Assembly (NCBI RefSeq): GCF_023954305.1
Contig: NZ_JAMLIG010000001.1
Location: forward strand, 248,001 to 312,000
From: Mesorhizobium sp.
GTDB taxonomy: Bacteria; Pseudomonadota; Alphaproteobacteria; Rhizobiales; Rhizobiaceae
DNA: 64,000 nt
Reading direction: 5' to 3'
The notes beneath the pieces are model-generated. The model ran no database searches. It had not been told where the DNA came from and saw only the letters and a list, made by a program, of their open reading frames with translations. Position numbers and translations under genes: made by a program. Positions 50,743-58,989 of this stretch are shown here, piece after piece; position 1 is the first letter of the stretch; each line of letters starts with the position of its first letter.

Positions 50743-51152
50743 TTGTCCCATACCTCACGGATGGCCCTCCGGCCGGCGCGCGTGACGCGGCCGACGACGC
50801 GGCGCTTGAGGAGCCGGTAGGGACCGAAGAAAAAGGGATTGCCTTCCGGGTTGTCTGACCAGCCGAATTCTTGTCCCAAACTGTAGTCGTAGCTGGCGTC
50901 AACGCCGTCTCTGACCGGCCGGGTCGTGGCCTCGCCGCCTGCCGTGACAAGGATCTGGAGCGGATGATCGCCGGCCTCTGTGCGGATCGAGTCGCGAAGA
51001 TCGCCGTCGTCGACCGGCGCGACCGACTTCTGGGCGGCGACGACTTCCTGGGCGCTTGCCTGGAGCGCAGCGCGCATCTTCTCGACGGGCTCTTTGCCGA
51101 GCCGATCGAGCTTGCGCAGGATCCTGGAGAGGTCGTTCGAACGCCTTGCCAT
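50739..51152 (-). CDS. HK97 gp10-like neck / tail-completion protein
   Basis: A 137-residue protein with the HK97-gp10 layout: an N-terminal helix (LSRILRKLDRLGKEPVEKMRAALQASAQEVVAAQKSVAPVDDGDLRDSI), then GQEFGWSDNPEGNPFFFGPYRLLKRRV. The APVDDGDLRDSI and NPFF patterns are typical. It acts at the head-tail junction. The ATG at 51152 lies one base after the connector gene's stop. Confidence 0.87.
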   Translation of the reverse strand: MARRSNDLSRILRKLDRLGKEPVEKMRAALQASAQEVVAAQKSVAPVDDGDLRDSIRTEAGDHPLQILVTAGGEATTRPVRDGVDASYDYSLGQEFGWSDNPEGNPFFFGPYRLLKRRVVGRVTRAGRRAIREVWDK

Positions 51153-51153
51153 A

Positions 51154-51402
51154 TCAAAACGACCAGTTCCGGAAGGGTCTAAGGGCGTCCTGGAGGCCTT
51201 CCGGGAGGCCGTCGCCGAACTCATAGCGATGCGCGGCGAGCCGGAGGATGGCCTCCTCGATCTCGGGAACAGCCGTGTCGACGGTCGAGCCGAGATAGGC
51301 GGAAACCCAGGCAATTGCGCCGTCGAGCTTACGCTGGAGGATCAGATCGTCGCCGTCATGGGTGACGTTGGCCTCCGCCTTGAGGTCGTCGAGGGTGATC
51401 AT
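51154..51402 (-). CDS. Head-tail connector protein (gp6-like)
   Basis: An 82-residue helical protein: MITLDDLKAEANVTHDGDDLILQRKLDGAIAWVSAYLG, then IEEAILRLAAHRYEFGD. This matches the phage connector family (HK97 gp6-like), forming a ring under the portal. It overlaps the preceding membrane-protein gene by four bases. Confidence 0.88.
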   Translation of the reverse strand: MITLDDLKAEANVTHDGDDLILQRKLDGAIAWVSAYLGSTVDTAVPEIEEAILRLAAHRYEFGDGLPEGLQDALRPFRNWSF

Positions 51403-51773
51403 TGGAAGGCTCCAGAAATCGGCAAATTCAGTCCGTCGTGCGCGAATGAGGGGGCGCGGTGTGGAAGCGTCTTGCCCCAGGTCTCGACCACCCCCCGGGT
51501 CTCTGTGTTGATCTCGGTCGAGGCGCTCACCTGCTTCGTCGCCGTCTCGAGGATGGCCGACAGGCGCACCACATTGACCGTGAGCGTCTTGATCTCGGCG
51601 ACGAGTTCCTTGGTCACGTCGCGCTGATCTTCGATCTTGGTCTCGACGGTGCTGACACGATGGTCTTGCCGGTTGATGTAGCTGACCGTGGTCCAGCCGA
51701 GACCGAGCACGGTCGCGAGTGCCAGGAAGAATGAGACGCGAGAGGGCGTGACGGTGATCGTGGGCTCGGTCAT
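51399..51773 (-). CDS. Small membrane-anchored coiled-coil phage protein
   Basis: A 124-residue protein with one transmembrane helix near the N-terminus (RVSFFLALATVLGLGWTTVSYI, about residues 12-33) followed by a coiled coil (VSTVETKIEDQRDVTKELVAEIKTLTVNVVRLSAILETATKQVS). The type I layout recalls inner-membrane lysis accessories or spanin-like proteins, but no lipoprotein partner or endolysin is near, so the role is open. Four-base overlaps on both sides place it in the structural operon. Confidence 0.65.
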   Translation of the reverse strand: MTEPTITVTPSRVSFFLALATVLGLGWTTVSYINRQDHRVSTVETKIEDQRDVTKELVAEIKTLTVNVVRLSAILETATKQVSASTEINTETRGVVETWGKTLPHRAPSFAHDGLNLPISGAFQ

Positions 51774-52411
51774 CGGCGGCGAGCCCTCGACAGAGGAGTC
51801 GTCAGTGCCTTCTCAAGGGACCATCCGCGATGTAGGCGAACCTGGAGCGTGTTCACCTTGAGGCCGTAGGCTTCTGCCCATTCCGGCAGCGTCCTGGAGA
51901 CGCCTTGGTATGTGTAGACCTGGGCTTGGACAGACGGCTTGCCCACCTTGCTGAAATCGCCGTTGCGCTTGAGATGATCGTGCAGGGCGGGGATCGAGAC
52001 GCCGAAGTGTTCTGCCCATTCCTTGAGCGTGCGCGACTGGCCTTCGAACTCCACAAGTAGGGGCGTTCTGGATGGCATGCCGACACGGTCGAGATTGCCG
52101 TGCCGCTCAAGGTGATGGCGGATCGTGGTGCGGTCTACGCCCAAGTGTTCTGCCCACTCGGCGCGCGTCATCGTGCGGCCGGCGTGGGTGTGGAGGCTCG
52201 CCTTGCGGCCTTTGCTCGGCGTCTGGTCCTGCTTACGCCTGGGCTCTACACTCGTCGCGATGCTGACGGGGCGCGTGATGGCAGCCTCGATCGACCAGCC
52301 GGCGACTAGGCGCATGATGATGCGGCTCGACGGGATGCCGTAGTCGAGCGCGTGCTCGGCGATAGTCTGCTCGACGCCGTCGTATAGAATGATGGTCTCT
52401 GGCGTCATCAT
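51770..52411 (-). CDS. Tandem helix-turn-helix repeat protein
   Basis: A 213-residue protein with repeated HTH-like units of about 45 residues: TRAEWAEHLGVDRTTIRHHLERHGN, TLKEWAEHFGVSIPALHDHLKRNGD, and TLPEWAEAYGLKVNTLQVRLHRGWSLEKAL. A weaker first unit is IAEHALDYGIPSSRIIMRLVAGWSIEAAI. Each resembles a small DNA-binding domain, so it may hold DNA at several adjacent sites. It is set inside the tail and connector genes by ATGA overlaps, an odd place for a regulator. I know no characterised homolog. Confidence 0.7.
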   Translation of the reverse strand: MMTPETIILYDGVEQTIAEHALDYGIPSSRIIMRLVAGWSIEAAITRPVSIATSVEPRRKQDQTPSKGRKASLHTHAGRTMTRAEWAEHLGVDRTTIRHHLERHGNLDRVGMPSRTPLLVEFEGQSRTLKEWAEHFGVSIPALHDHLKRNGDFSKVGKPSVQAQVYTYQGVSRTLPEWAEAYGLKVNTLQVRLHRGWSLEKALTTPLSRARRR

Positions 52412-52764
52412 GTGGCGTTTCCGAAATCTTGGCGGAGCGTGGCGGAGACGTTGAACAGCGACGCGCCAAGCGCCGTGATCGACCAGTCGTCGCACCGGAA
52501 GCGCGTTGCCGATGCGCTACCTGGGATCATGTAGAGGAACGGCTCGGCGCCGCCGCGAGCCTTGAGAAAGTTGACGATGGCGTCCTTCTCGGCGGGCTCC
52601 AGTAGGCCGAACTCCAGCGTCACGACCGACCGGATATGATTGAGCCCGTCCGGCGTGGGCTGGGTGTAACCATCGCCGAAGTCAGCCTTACGGAGCCGGA
52701 TCTCCGGCTTGTCAGCCATGCCAGCAGTCGGCGAGACGGGCGGGGTGAAGATAGGGAGCGTCAT
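52408..52764 (-). CDS. Minor tail protein (lambda gpM-like)
   Basis: A 118-residue protein matching the phage minor tail family: KPEIRLRKADFGDGYTQPTPDGLNHIRSVVTLEFGLLEPAEKDAIVNFLKARGGAEPFLYMIPG. In lambda this protein acts near the tail tip. The ATG at 52764 makes an ATGA overlap with the HNH gene; the longer upstream frame is the HNH gene read in another phase. Other tip proteins (L, K, I, J) are missing. Confidence 0.85.
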   Translation of the reverse strand: MTLPIFTPPVSPTAGMADKPEIRLRKADFGDGYTQPTPDGLNHIRSVVTLEFGLLEPAEKDAIVNFLKARGGAEPFLYMIPGSASATRFRCDDWSITALGASLFNVSATLRQDFGNAT

Positions 52765-53111
52765 GCCGGCGAGCACTCCATACGGCGCTCCAGGCGTTGC
52801 TTGCGCGAGTTGTGGCAGTGCGTGCAAAGCGCCTGCCAATTGGAGCGGGACCAGAACAGTTGCCGGTTGCCACGGTGCGGAATCCGGTGGTCGACGACCG
52901 TTGCCGGGCGCTCGCAATCGTCGAACGCACAGATGGGGTGCGCCTTGATGAAGGCGACACGCTCGCGCTGCCATTTCGAGTCGTATCCTCGATCGGTCGC
53001 GTTCGGCCGGCGACGGTCGGTCTCGGCGCGGCGCTGGATTTGGCAGGCGCAGTAGGTGCCGGCCTGGACGATGGCGCCGCAACCGCAAAGCCTGGGAGGG
53101 GCGTAGGGCAT
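52761..53111 (-). CDS. HNH endonuclease
   Basis: A 116-residue nuclease with N-terminal cysteines (LCGCGAIVQAGTYCACQIQ) and the HNH core: AFDDCERPATVVDHRIPHRGNRQLFWSRSNWQALCTHCHNSRKQRLE. In HK97-like phages such a nuclease next to packaging genes is needed with terminase for cos cleavage. Here it lies between tail genes, far from terL. The start overlaps the tail-chaperone stop by one base (TGATG). Confidence 0.9.
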   Translation of the reverse strand: MPYAPPRLCGCGAIVQAGTYCACQIQRRAETDRRRPNATDRGYDSKWQRERVAFIKAHPICAFDDCERPATVVDHRIPHRGNRQLFWSRSNWQALCTHCHNSRKQRLERRMECSPA

Positions 53112-53713
53112 CAGGTGCTCGCCTTCTCGCGTTTGACGACCTTGGCTCCCAGCGCCTTCATGGTCGCCGCGACGCGCTTGGACATAGGCACCTTGTTCTC
53201 GGCGCGCGCCTGGTCGTCGCCGCCTCCGAAGATCGACCGGAGGAGATCGCAGCGACCCTTGAACGCGGCCTCGATCTCAGCCGGAGACGCCGCCCAGGTG
53301 TCGGCCGGGGTCCAGCCGAGATTGCCGGTGCCGATTTGGAAAAGCCGCTCGAGGTATTCCGTGCGGGACATGGTCGGCGCGTTGGTATCGGCCGGCTGGT
53401 CGGTGGGCTTGGCGTCGTCGAGACCGAGGAGCTGGGCGAGGTATTCGAGGAGCGGCTCGCGAAGCTCGGCGAGGCGCTCGACGCCGTTGATGGCGACATC
53501 CTTGAGAAGATCTGCGATCGCGGTGGGGCGGCCGGCGCCTTCCTCGATCACGTCGGCGAGCGCGCCCATGTCGCCGTCAAGCACGCCCTGCGAGAGCGCC
53601 GGGAAGCCGCCGTCTCGCCGGTTAAGGCGATAAGCAGCCCTCAGCGTGGGGCGTAAGACGACTGCATCGCCGTCCAAGTGGACGACGACCGGGTCGGGCG
53701 CGAGCCGGGACAT
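53111..53713 (-). CDS. Tail assembly chaperone-like protein (GTA gp10-like)
   Basis: A 200-residue protein. The N-terminal part (VVVHLDGDAVVLRPTLRAAYRLNRRDGGFPALSQGVLDGD) resembles the GTA/phage gp10-type tail chaperone. The C-terminal part (LFQIGTGNLGWTPADTWAASPAEIEAAFKGRCDLL) resembles the second chaperone component, so the two may be fused here. Tail chaperones hold the tape measure during tube assembly. It follows the tail-tube gene by two bases. Confidence 0.75.
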   Translation of the reverse strand: MSRLAPDPVVVHLDGDAVVLRPTLRAAYRLNRRDGGFPALSQGVLDGDMGALADVIEEGAGRPTAIADLLKDVAINGVERLAELREPLLEYLAQLLGLDDAKPTDQPADTNAPTMSRTEYLERLFQIGTGNLGWTPADTWAASPAEIEAAFKGRCDLLRSIFGGGDDQARAENKVPMSKRVAATMKALGAKVVKREKAST

Positions 53714-53715
53714 GA

Positions 53716-54201
53716 TTACGGCGCGGCCTCCGCCTCGACGGTCAGGGGCGCGGCGTCGATCGCGACGACAAAGACGGTCTGCACCACGTCATTCGCGGCG
53801 CCGTTCCGGTTCTTTGCGCTGGCGATGTAGCCGGCGATGTAGTGCTGCGATGGCGTCCCGCCTTCCGGGGCGTCATTGCTCGTGATCCGCAGCGCGTAAC
53901 GCGAGTTGGTGCCGAGCGCTGCGCGCATGGCGATTTGCCCGGCGTCGAGCGGATCGCGTGCGACGACGATTTCCATGTCTCCGGCGTCCCTGGTCCCGGG
54001 CTTTTTGCGCACGCGGCCGGAGTCGATCAATTCGATCGTCGCGATCTGGCGCTCGTCGCCAAACTCGCCAATGTCGACGAGCCCTTTGACTTCGGTCCAC
54101 ACGCGGGTGACGGCTTCGAACTCCGCCAGCGTGGGGTCGGTGATGACGCCGCCGATTTCCAGCTTGCTATCGGCGACCAGTGAGATTTCGGCCTCGGCCA
54201 T
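53716..54201 (-). CDS. Major tail (tube) protein
   Basis: A 161-residue beta-rich protein, SLVADSKLEIGGVITDPTLAEFEAVTRVWTEVKGLVDIGEFGDERQIATIELIDSGRVRKKPGTRDAGDMEIVVARDPLDAGQ. The pattern VGEFGDE...IDSGRVRKKPGTRDAGDMEI is typical of siphophage tail-tube subunits. It lies 57 bp after the capsid gene, beyond a hairpin, and before the chaperone. Confidence 0.88.
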   Translation of the reverse strand: MAEAEISLVADSKLEIGGVITDPTLAEFEAVTRVWTEVKGLVDIGEFGDERQIATIELIDSGRVRKKPGTRDAGDMEIVVARDPLDAGQIAMRAALGTNSRYALRITSNDAPEGGTPSQHYIAGYIASAKNRNGAANDVVQTVFVVAIDAAPLTVEAEAAP

Positions 54202-54229
54202 TTCTTCAATCCTTCAATTTGGGGATGGC

Positions 54230-54249
54230 GGGCGGCACGGATGCCGCCC
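54230..54249 (-). terminator. Hairpin between capsid and tail-tube genes
   Basis: GGGCGGCA (54230-54237) pairs perfectly with TGCCGCCC (54242-54249) around CGGA. It is the only sizeable gap in the operon. Without a U tract it is better seen as an attenuator or processing signal that raises capsid over tail expression. Confidence 0.5.
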
Positions 54250-54258
54250 TTGCGCTGG

Positions 54259-55449
54259 TTAGACCGTGGCGATCTTGAGCTTGCGGAGAGCGTCCGGGCG
54301 CACCACGCCAGCGCCGACGCGACGGCGGGCGTGGAAACGGATCTTGCCCTCGGTCGCCAGCAGATACGGGTTCGGGCGCACGGCAAGCTCGATCCGGTCA
54401 TAGATCCGGTAAGCCTGCTTGAACGCGCCGAAGGCGATCGGGAAGGCGTCGGCCGCGATGTCGGGCATGTCCGTCACCTCGACGACGGGGCGACCCAGGA
54501 TCGTCTCCGGCTGACCGGCGGTATAGGCCGGCTGCCACAGGTAGTTGCCGGCGCCATCCTTGAGCTTACGGATCGTCGCGAGCGTGGTGCCGTTCATGAC
54601 GAACGATCCCGCGTTCCGGTAAGCGGCCGGCAGCGAGTAGATCATGGAGATCAGCGCGTCGGCCTGGAGCTCGGTAGCGTGCCCATTGAGCGCCTCGGGA
54701 ACGTCGGCGTTGACCATGAAGCCCTCGGGCTCGACGGCGAGCGAGCCGCTCACGAATGCGAGGCCTTCCTTGGCGCCGAAATCCTCGGCGAGTGCGAGGC
54801 GAACCTCAGCCTCGACATCGTTTGCGGCGTCTTCGATCAGCCACATGCCCACGTCGACATGGGTCGTCATTTCCTTGATGACGATGTCCAAGTCGCCGAA
54901 CGTCGGCTCGGAAGATTCGGAGGCGACCGCCTCGCCCTTCCACTTGGCGTTGGTGACGGTCAGGCGCTTCGGCAACGTGATCGTATGCGAGCCGGTCGAG
55001 CGCACGTCGGCGATCGAGCGGATCGGCGAAAACTCGACCAGATTGCGGATGAACTCGCGCGAGGTCTCCTCCGGCGCCAGGACCGAGCCGGCAGCCATAT
55101 CGGAGGCGATGGTCAGGGCCTTGCGATCGAGGGCGTCGATCGAGTTCAGATCCGACCGGAGGAAGTTGACGAAAGCCTTCTTCTCGACGCTCGGCTCGAC
55201 CGTGTCGACGGTAGTGCCGGGGCGGTTCTGCTTGGCCTCGATCTTGTCGAGACGCTCGACCAGCTTGGCCGCGTCGGCCTGCTTTGCGACGATCTCGGCA
55301 ATACGCTTGTCGACGGACTCCTGGAGGTTCTCCAGGGCCTTGGTGATGAGAGTTTCGGGAGCCTCGTCGGCGCCCTTCACCTCAACGGCGCGATTACCGC
55401 CGCTCAGGTCAAGGGCGCCGCTCAGCGCCTCAGGGTCTACATGCTTCAC
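54259..55449 (-). CDS. Major capsid protein, HK97 fold
   Basis: A 396-residue protein. The N-terminal delta region (about residues 1-105) has a coiled coil (ALENLQESVDKRIAEIVAKQADAAKLVERLDKIEAKQ), removed by the prohead protease in this family. The HK97 core follows: VEFSPIRSIADVRSTGSHTITLPKR, SEPTFGDLDIVIKEMTTHVDVGMWLIEDA, and PIAFGAFKQAYRIYDRIELAVRPNPYL. The GTG at 55449 follows AGGAA and overlaps the protease gene by 20 bp. Confidence 0.94.
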   Translation of the reverse strand: MKHVDPEALSGALDLSGGNRAVEVKGADEAPETLITKALENLQESVDKRIAEIVAKQADAAKLVERLDKIEAKQNRPGTTVDTVEPSVEKKAFVNFLRSDLNSIDALDRKALTIASDMAAGSVLAPEETSREFIRNLVEFSPIRSIADVRSTGSHTITLPKRLTVTNAKWKGEAVASESSEPTFGDLDIVIKEMTTHVDVGMWLIEDAANDVEAEVRLALAEDFGAKEGLAFVSGSLAVEPEGFMVNADVPEALNGHATELQADALISMIYSLPAAYRNAGSFVMNGTTLATIRKLKDGAGNYLWQPAYTAGQPETILGRPVVEVTDMPDIAADAFPIAFGAFKQAYRIYDRIELAVRPNPYLLATEGKIRFHARRRVGAGVVRPDALRKLKIATV

Positions 55450-55972
55450 TGTTGGTTCCTTTTCGAATGTGCGCCGCAGCGCGGTTGATGGCGTCGGCGA
55501 GGCCGATCGCGCGGACTGCCGACTTCGCGGACGTGATCCGCGCGCCGGGATGCATCGGGATCGAGACAAGGCTCGCCTCCAGCAATTCGAGTTTCGAGAT
55601 CGTGCGACCGCCACCTGGGCGGGCCTTGGCCGTCTTGGTGACGAAGCCGATCGAGACGCCGCGCACGGCGCCGGCCTTGACGAGCGCGTGAACTTCACGG
55701 GCGCGCTCGACCGAGTCGACGAGAAGACGACCTTTCAGGTGCAGGCCGTCGCTTGCCTCGTTCGCCTCGGTCCAGACGCCGACCGGATCGTTCTGGTCGT
55801 GACCGAAAAGCATGGGCAGCGGCAGCGCGGCCGACGAGAAGGCGCCGGGAACGATGATGTCGCCGACACGGTCGCCCTTGGCATCGAAGGGCCACGCGAG
55901 CGCGTGGATCTCGCCGGAGGCGTCGGTCGAGGCGAGCGACAGGGTCGCCTTGCAATCGAGGCGGACGGTCAT
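55430..55972 (-). CDS. HK97-family prohead protease
   Basis: A 180-residue serine protease of the U35 type: LPMLFGHDQNDPVGVWTEANE (catalytic His region, about residue 57), VRGVSIGFVTK (catalytic Ser, about residue 107), then LELLEASLVSIPMHPGA. It trims the capsid subunit during head maturation. It overlaps portal by four bases and capsid by 20. Confidence 0.93.
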   Translation of the reverse strand: MTVRLDCKATLSLASTDASGEIHALAWPFDAKGDRVGDIIVPGAFSSAALPLPMLFGHDQNDPVGVWTEANEASDGLHLKGRLLVDSVERAREVHALVKAGAVRGVSIGFVTKTAKARPGGGRTISKLELLEASLVSIPMHPGARITSAKSAVRAIGLADAINRAAAHIRKGTNSEACRP

Positions 55973-57210
55973 GCGGCTTCCTTTGCCGGCGGGGTCGAGC
56001 CGGTCGTGGTGTAAGGGTTGACGAGATCGTTCCCCTGCGGATGCGGGGCCATGTTCTGCATTGCCCTCGCCTCGTTCGGCGTGAGCACGCGCGATGCGAT
56101 CTGCTTTGCGATGGCGTCGGATCGAGACGCCGTGTCAGCCGCCGCAAGGGCGTCATAGACGGGCTCGACGAAATAGCGGGCGCGCTCCTCGGTGGACAGG
56201 AGGGCGCGCCCATACGCTCGCGCCCATGCGAGGAGCCAGGGGCGGAGCGAATAGGTGCGGAAGTAGAGGTCGAGTTGCTCGACGTTGGCAAAGGTGCCGT
56301 TGGTCAGATCCATCAACATCGTCGGCGGCACGTTGAATGCACGCGCGATCTCGACGACCTGGAGGAGCCGCATGGCCGTGAACTCGGTATCGACGCTGGA
56401 GAAGGTGAGCGGGTTGAACTTGCCGCCTTCCTCTAGGACGGCCGTCCTGCCGGAGTTATCGCCGGAATGCGCCGCGTTCCAGGATTCGGACATACGGGCG
56501 GCAGCGTCGGGACCGAGTGCGCCGGGAAATTCGAGGGTGCCGGAGGGCCGGCCGCCTTTCGAGAAGACGCGAGCGGCGCACGCCTCAAGCTCAAGTGCGA
56601 GGGCAATAGCTTCGCGACAGTGAACGATCGGCGAGACGCCTCCAGGGCAGCGGAGCCGAAGGATCTGGTCGCGTGTGTAGACGCGGCTGGCGGCGCCGTC
56701 GTGGTATTCATAGACGGGCTCGCCGCCGTTCGTGCGCTTGATGGTAACGCGCGTCGGATCGAGCCTAATCATCTCGACCGGGCGACCCTCGACGCGATTG
56801 ATGTATGCGAAACCGTAGGTCGTCATGAGCGCGTCGAGCGTCACCTGGGCGCGGAACTCCTCGGCGCCTTGGTCCTCATTCGGCTCGTCGTGAATAAGCC
56901 GGTAGGACGGATGATCGGGCGCCGACTGCTTGGACTCACCGTTGCGCTCGTAAAGCTTGAACGGGGTGGCGCCGACGGTTTCCGAGATCAGGGTCGCGGC
57001 CTGTCGCACGGCAGGAACGCGCATGGCGGCATCGGGAGAGATCGAACGGCCGGTGATTGTCGGTATGGCGCCGAATATCGGCAGCACGGCCGGGTCGGTC
57101 AGGGTGTAGGCTTTTGCCTCGACGGAAGGGAAGGTCGCCGACGTAGCGCCGACGACCTTCCGTCTCGTCTTTTCGAACCAAGGGAAACGCACTGATACTC
57201 TGACTCGCAC
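55969..57210 (-). CDS. Phage portal protein, HK97 family
   Basis: A 413-residue portal: RVPAVRQAATLISETVGATPFKLYER, DALMTTYGFAYINRVEGRPVEMIRLDPTRV, FNPLTFSSVDTEFTAMRLLQVVEIARAFNVPPTMLMDLTNGTFANVEQLDLYFRTYSLRPWLLAWARA. It forms the DNA-entry ring of the head. The GTG at 57210 has no strong ribosome site; a nearby in-frame GTG six codons later is an alternative. It is the first structural gene, whereas in most related phages the terminase genes come first. Confidence 0.93.
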   Translation of the reverse strand: MRVRVSVRFPWFEKTRRKVVGATSATFPSVEAKAYTLTDPAVLPIFGAIPTITGRSISPDAAMRVPAVRQAATLISETVGATPFKLYERNGESKQSAPDHPSYRLIHDEPNEDQGAEEFRAQVTLDALMTTYGFAYINRVEGRPVEMIRLDPTRVTIKRTNGGEPVYEYHDGAASRVYTRDQILRLRCPGGVSPIVHCREAIALALELEACAARVFSKGGRPSGTLEFPGALGPDAAARMSESWNAAHSGDNSGRTAVLEEGGKFNPLTFSSVDTEFTAMRLLQVVEIARAFNVPPTMLMDLTNGTFANVEQLDLYFRTYSLRPWLLAWARAYGRALLSTEERARYFVEPVYDALAAADTASRSDAIAKQIASRVLTPNEARAMQNMAPHPQGNDLVNPYTTTGSTPPAKEAA

Positions 57211-57267
57211 TGAACGGACAATATTGTCTCATCATGCGAATCAGTGCGAAAGAGGTAGATGCGAAGT

Positions 57268-57309
57268 ATTTCGTTCAGCCATCTTGCAGAAATGGTGGCT
57301 GAACGAAAT
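57268..57309. promoter_or_regulatory. 14-bp perfect inverted repeat between integrase and portal genes
   Basis: ATTTCGTTCAGCCA (57268-57281) pairs perfectly with TGGCTGAACGAAAT (57296-57309) across 14 bases. It lies in the only gap between the integrase and the structural operon. It could be a terminator for the integrase transcript or an operator for the operon promoter; AT-rich sequence flanks it. Confidence 0.6.
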
Positions 57310-57323
57310 TGTTTGTATTGACT

Positions 57324-58970
57324 TTATTTGCCTTTCATGATCGGCAATTTGAAGTCGACCCGGTTCAATCCATCGGACATTGCCTGGACCATCGTCACGG
57401 ATGCGTCGCCGATGTAGATGCCGCCGACCGATTGATCCTTATGGCCGGTGATCAGATCCGAAACATCGCGATTGACGCCGTATCGTGCCAGCGCCGTCTT
57501 GAGCGTATGCCGGAACGAATGGAACACCTTGCGCCGGTCGGTCACACCCACCTCGTCGCGGTAGGTGCGCAGGAACCACCGATTGACTTTGTCCTCCGGC
57601 TCCCAATCCGGGAACAGCCGCTCGCCGCCCTTCTTGCGCAGGCGCTCGACGTGATCGAGGAAGCCAAGATCCTTGAGATGCGTATGGACCGGGACCAGCC
57701 GTTTCGATCGGACATTCTTTGACGCCAGCGCGAGATTGATCACGTCGACGCCCTGCTCCTGGTAGACGTCCGATAGCCGGATCCGCGCGAGTTCGCTCGA
57801 CGAACGAGCGCCGGTGTAGAGTGCCAGGACGAGCGCCCAATGTTGCGTGCCCCACTTGGCGCGCGGCGTCTCCTGGTAGAACGCGCTGCCGAAAAGCCGG
57901 TCGAGATCGTCCTGGGTGAACGGGACGCGCGTCGGTTCCTTGTAACCTTTCCCCTCGTCGACGCGCACGCCAGCGGCGGGATTGGCGTCCAGGAGCCCGT
58001 TATTCATCGCCCATTTGCATATCGTCGAGACGTGACTAAGCCATTTCATGTTGATGGTCTGCGGATCGAGCGTATCGAAGGGCTCGGCGCGCTTGGCGTT
58101 CGCCTTGATCGCCTGGGGCAGGGTCAGGCCGGGGAAGCGGATTGAGTAGCGGCTCGGCGTCGAGAGGAGCGCTTGCTTATAGTCCAGCATGTCCTGCCGG
58201 GTGATCGAGCGGGCCGGAACCTTGCCGCCCAGGAACTCCTCCAGCATGCGCACGGCGACGCGGTGTTCCTCCATTGTCTTTTCGGCGAGCGTGCGATTGC
58301 CGGCCGTGCGCTCGCGATGGAACGCGGCGAGGATGTCGCCCAAGGTGGCGCCCTTGCCGCGATCGGCCGGCCCGACTGGAGCGACCGGAGGCTGGTCGGC
58401 CTGGGTGAGGAGCGGGCTTTGCAGCGGCGTCGGGATGGCGACGCCCTGGTCGCGCTCCGCCATCCTGGTCAGCACGTCGAGTTGCGCCTCGGCAAGGGAC
58501 CGGAGGAGCGTGCCGCGATCGTGCGCCTGGAGATGATCGCGGCTGACGAGGCCTGTCTCGGCGAGCGCGTCGACGGCATAGCCGACGAGGGCCTCGGCTT
58601 CCTCGCCGACGATCTGACCGGCCGCGACGAGGCGGAGGAGCGTCGCGCGCTCGGCGCCAAAGTGTCGATTGACCGTGGCGACGCTCCTGGTCCCGGCTGC
58701 CGCCCTGCCCTGGTCGTCGGCGGCAAGCTCCAGCCGGTAATGCGCCTTGGCAATCGTCGAGAGGTTCGGTCGGCTGGCGTCGAGCTTCGCCCTCGCCTCG
58801 TCGAGGTGTGCCAGGAATCCGGCAATGACGCCGTGCGCCCGCTTCTCGGCGGCTTTCTTGTCGGCGCCGAGCGGCTCGACCAGTTCGCGCTTCCCGACGA
58901 TCTGCCGCAACTCCGGCGGGACGGTGATGCGGACGGCATACCGGCCGCGTGCGAATGAGACGTGTTTCAT
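57324..58970 (-). CDS. int: Tyrosine integrase of the element
   Basis: A 548-residue tyrosine recombinase. It has an N-terminal arm-binding-like domain (HVSFARGRYAVRITVPPELRQIVGKRELVEPLG), a core-binding domain (TLAEKTMEEHRVAVRMLEEFLGGKVPARSITRQDMLDYK), and a catalytic domain with YTGARSSSELARI (Arg), HSFRHTLKTALARYG (HxxR) and ITGHKDQSVGGIYIG (His/Lys and likely Tyr). The length fits the long DUF6538-type phage integrases. The ATG at 58970 is preferred over a TTG at 59039 because residues before MKHVSF are not family-like. It lies about 100 bp from attR. Confidence 0.93.
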   Translation of the reverse strand: MKHVSFARGRYAVRITVPPELRQIVGKRELVEPLGADKKAAEKRAHGVIAGFLAHLDEARAKLDASRPNLSTIAKAHYRLELAADDQGRAAAGTRSVATVNRHFGAERATLLRLVAAGQIVGEEAEALVGYAVDALAETGLVSRDHLQAHDRGTLLRSLAEAQLDVLTRMAERDQGVAIPTPLQSPLLTQADQPPVAPVGPADRGKGATLGDILAAFHRERTAGNRTLAEKTMEEHRVAVRMLEEFLGGKVPARSITRQDMLDYKQALLSTPSRYSIRFPGLTLPQAIKANAKRAEPFDTLDPQTINMKWLSHVSTICKWAMNNGLLDANPAAGVRVDEGKGYKEPTRVPFTQDDLDRLFGSAFYQETPRAKWGTQHWALVLALYTGARSSSELARIRLSDVYQEQGVDVINLALASKNVRSKRLVPVHTHLKDLGFLDHVERLRKKGGERLFPDWEPEDKVNRWFLRTYRDEVGVTDRRKVFHSFRHTLKTALARYGVNRDVSDLITGHKDQSVGGIYIGDASVTMVQAMSDGLNRVDFKLPIMKGK

Positions 58971-58989
58971 GGGTCGCCGTGAGCCCCTC

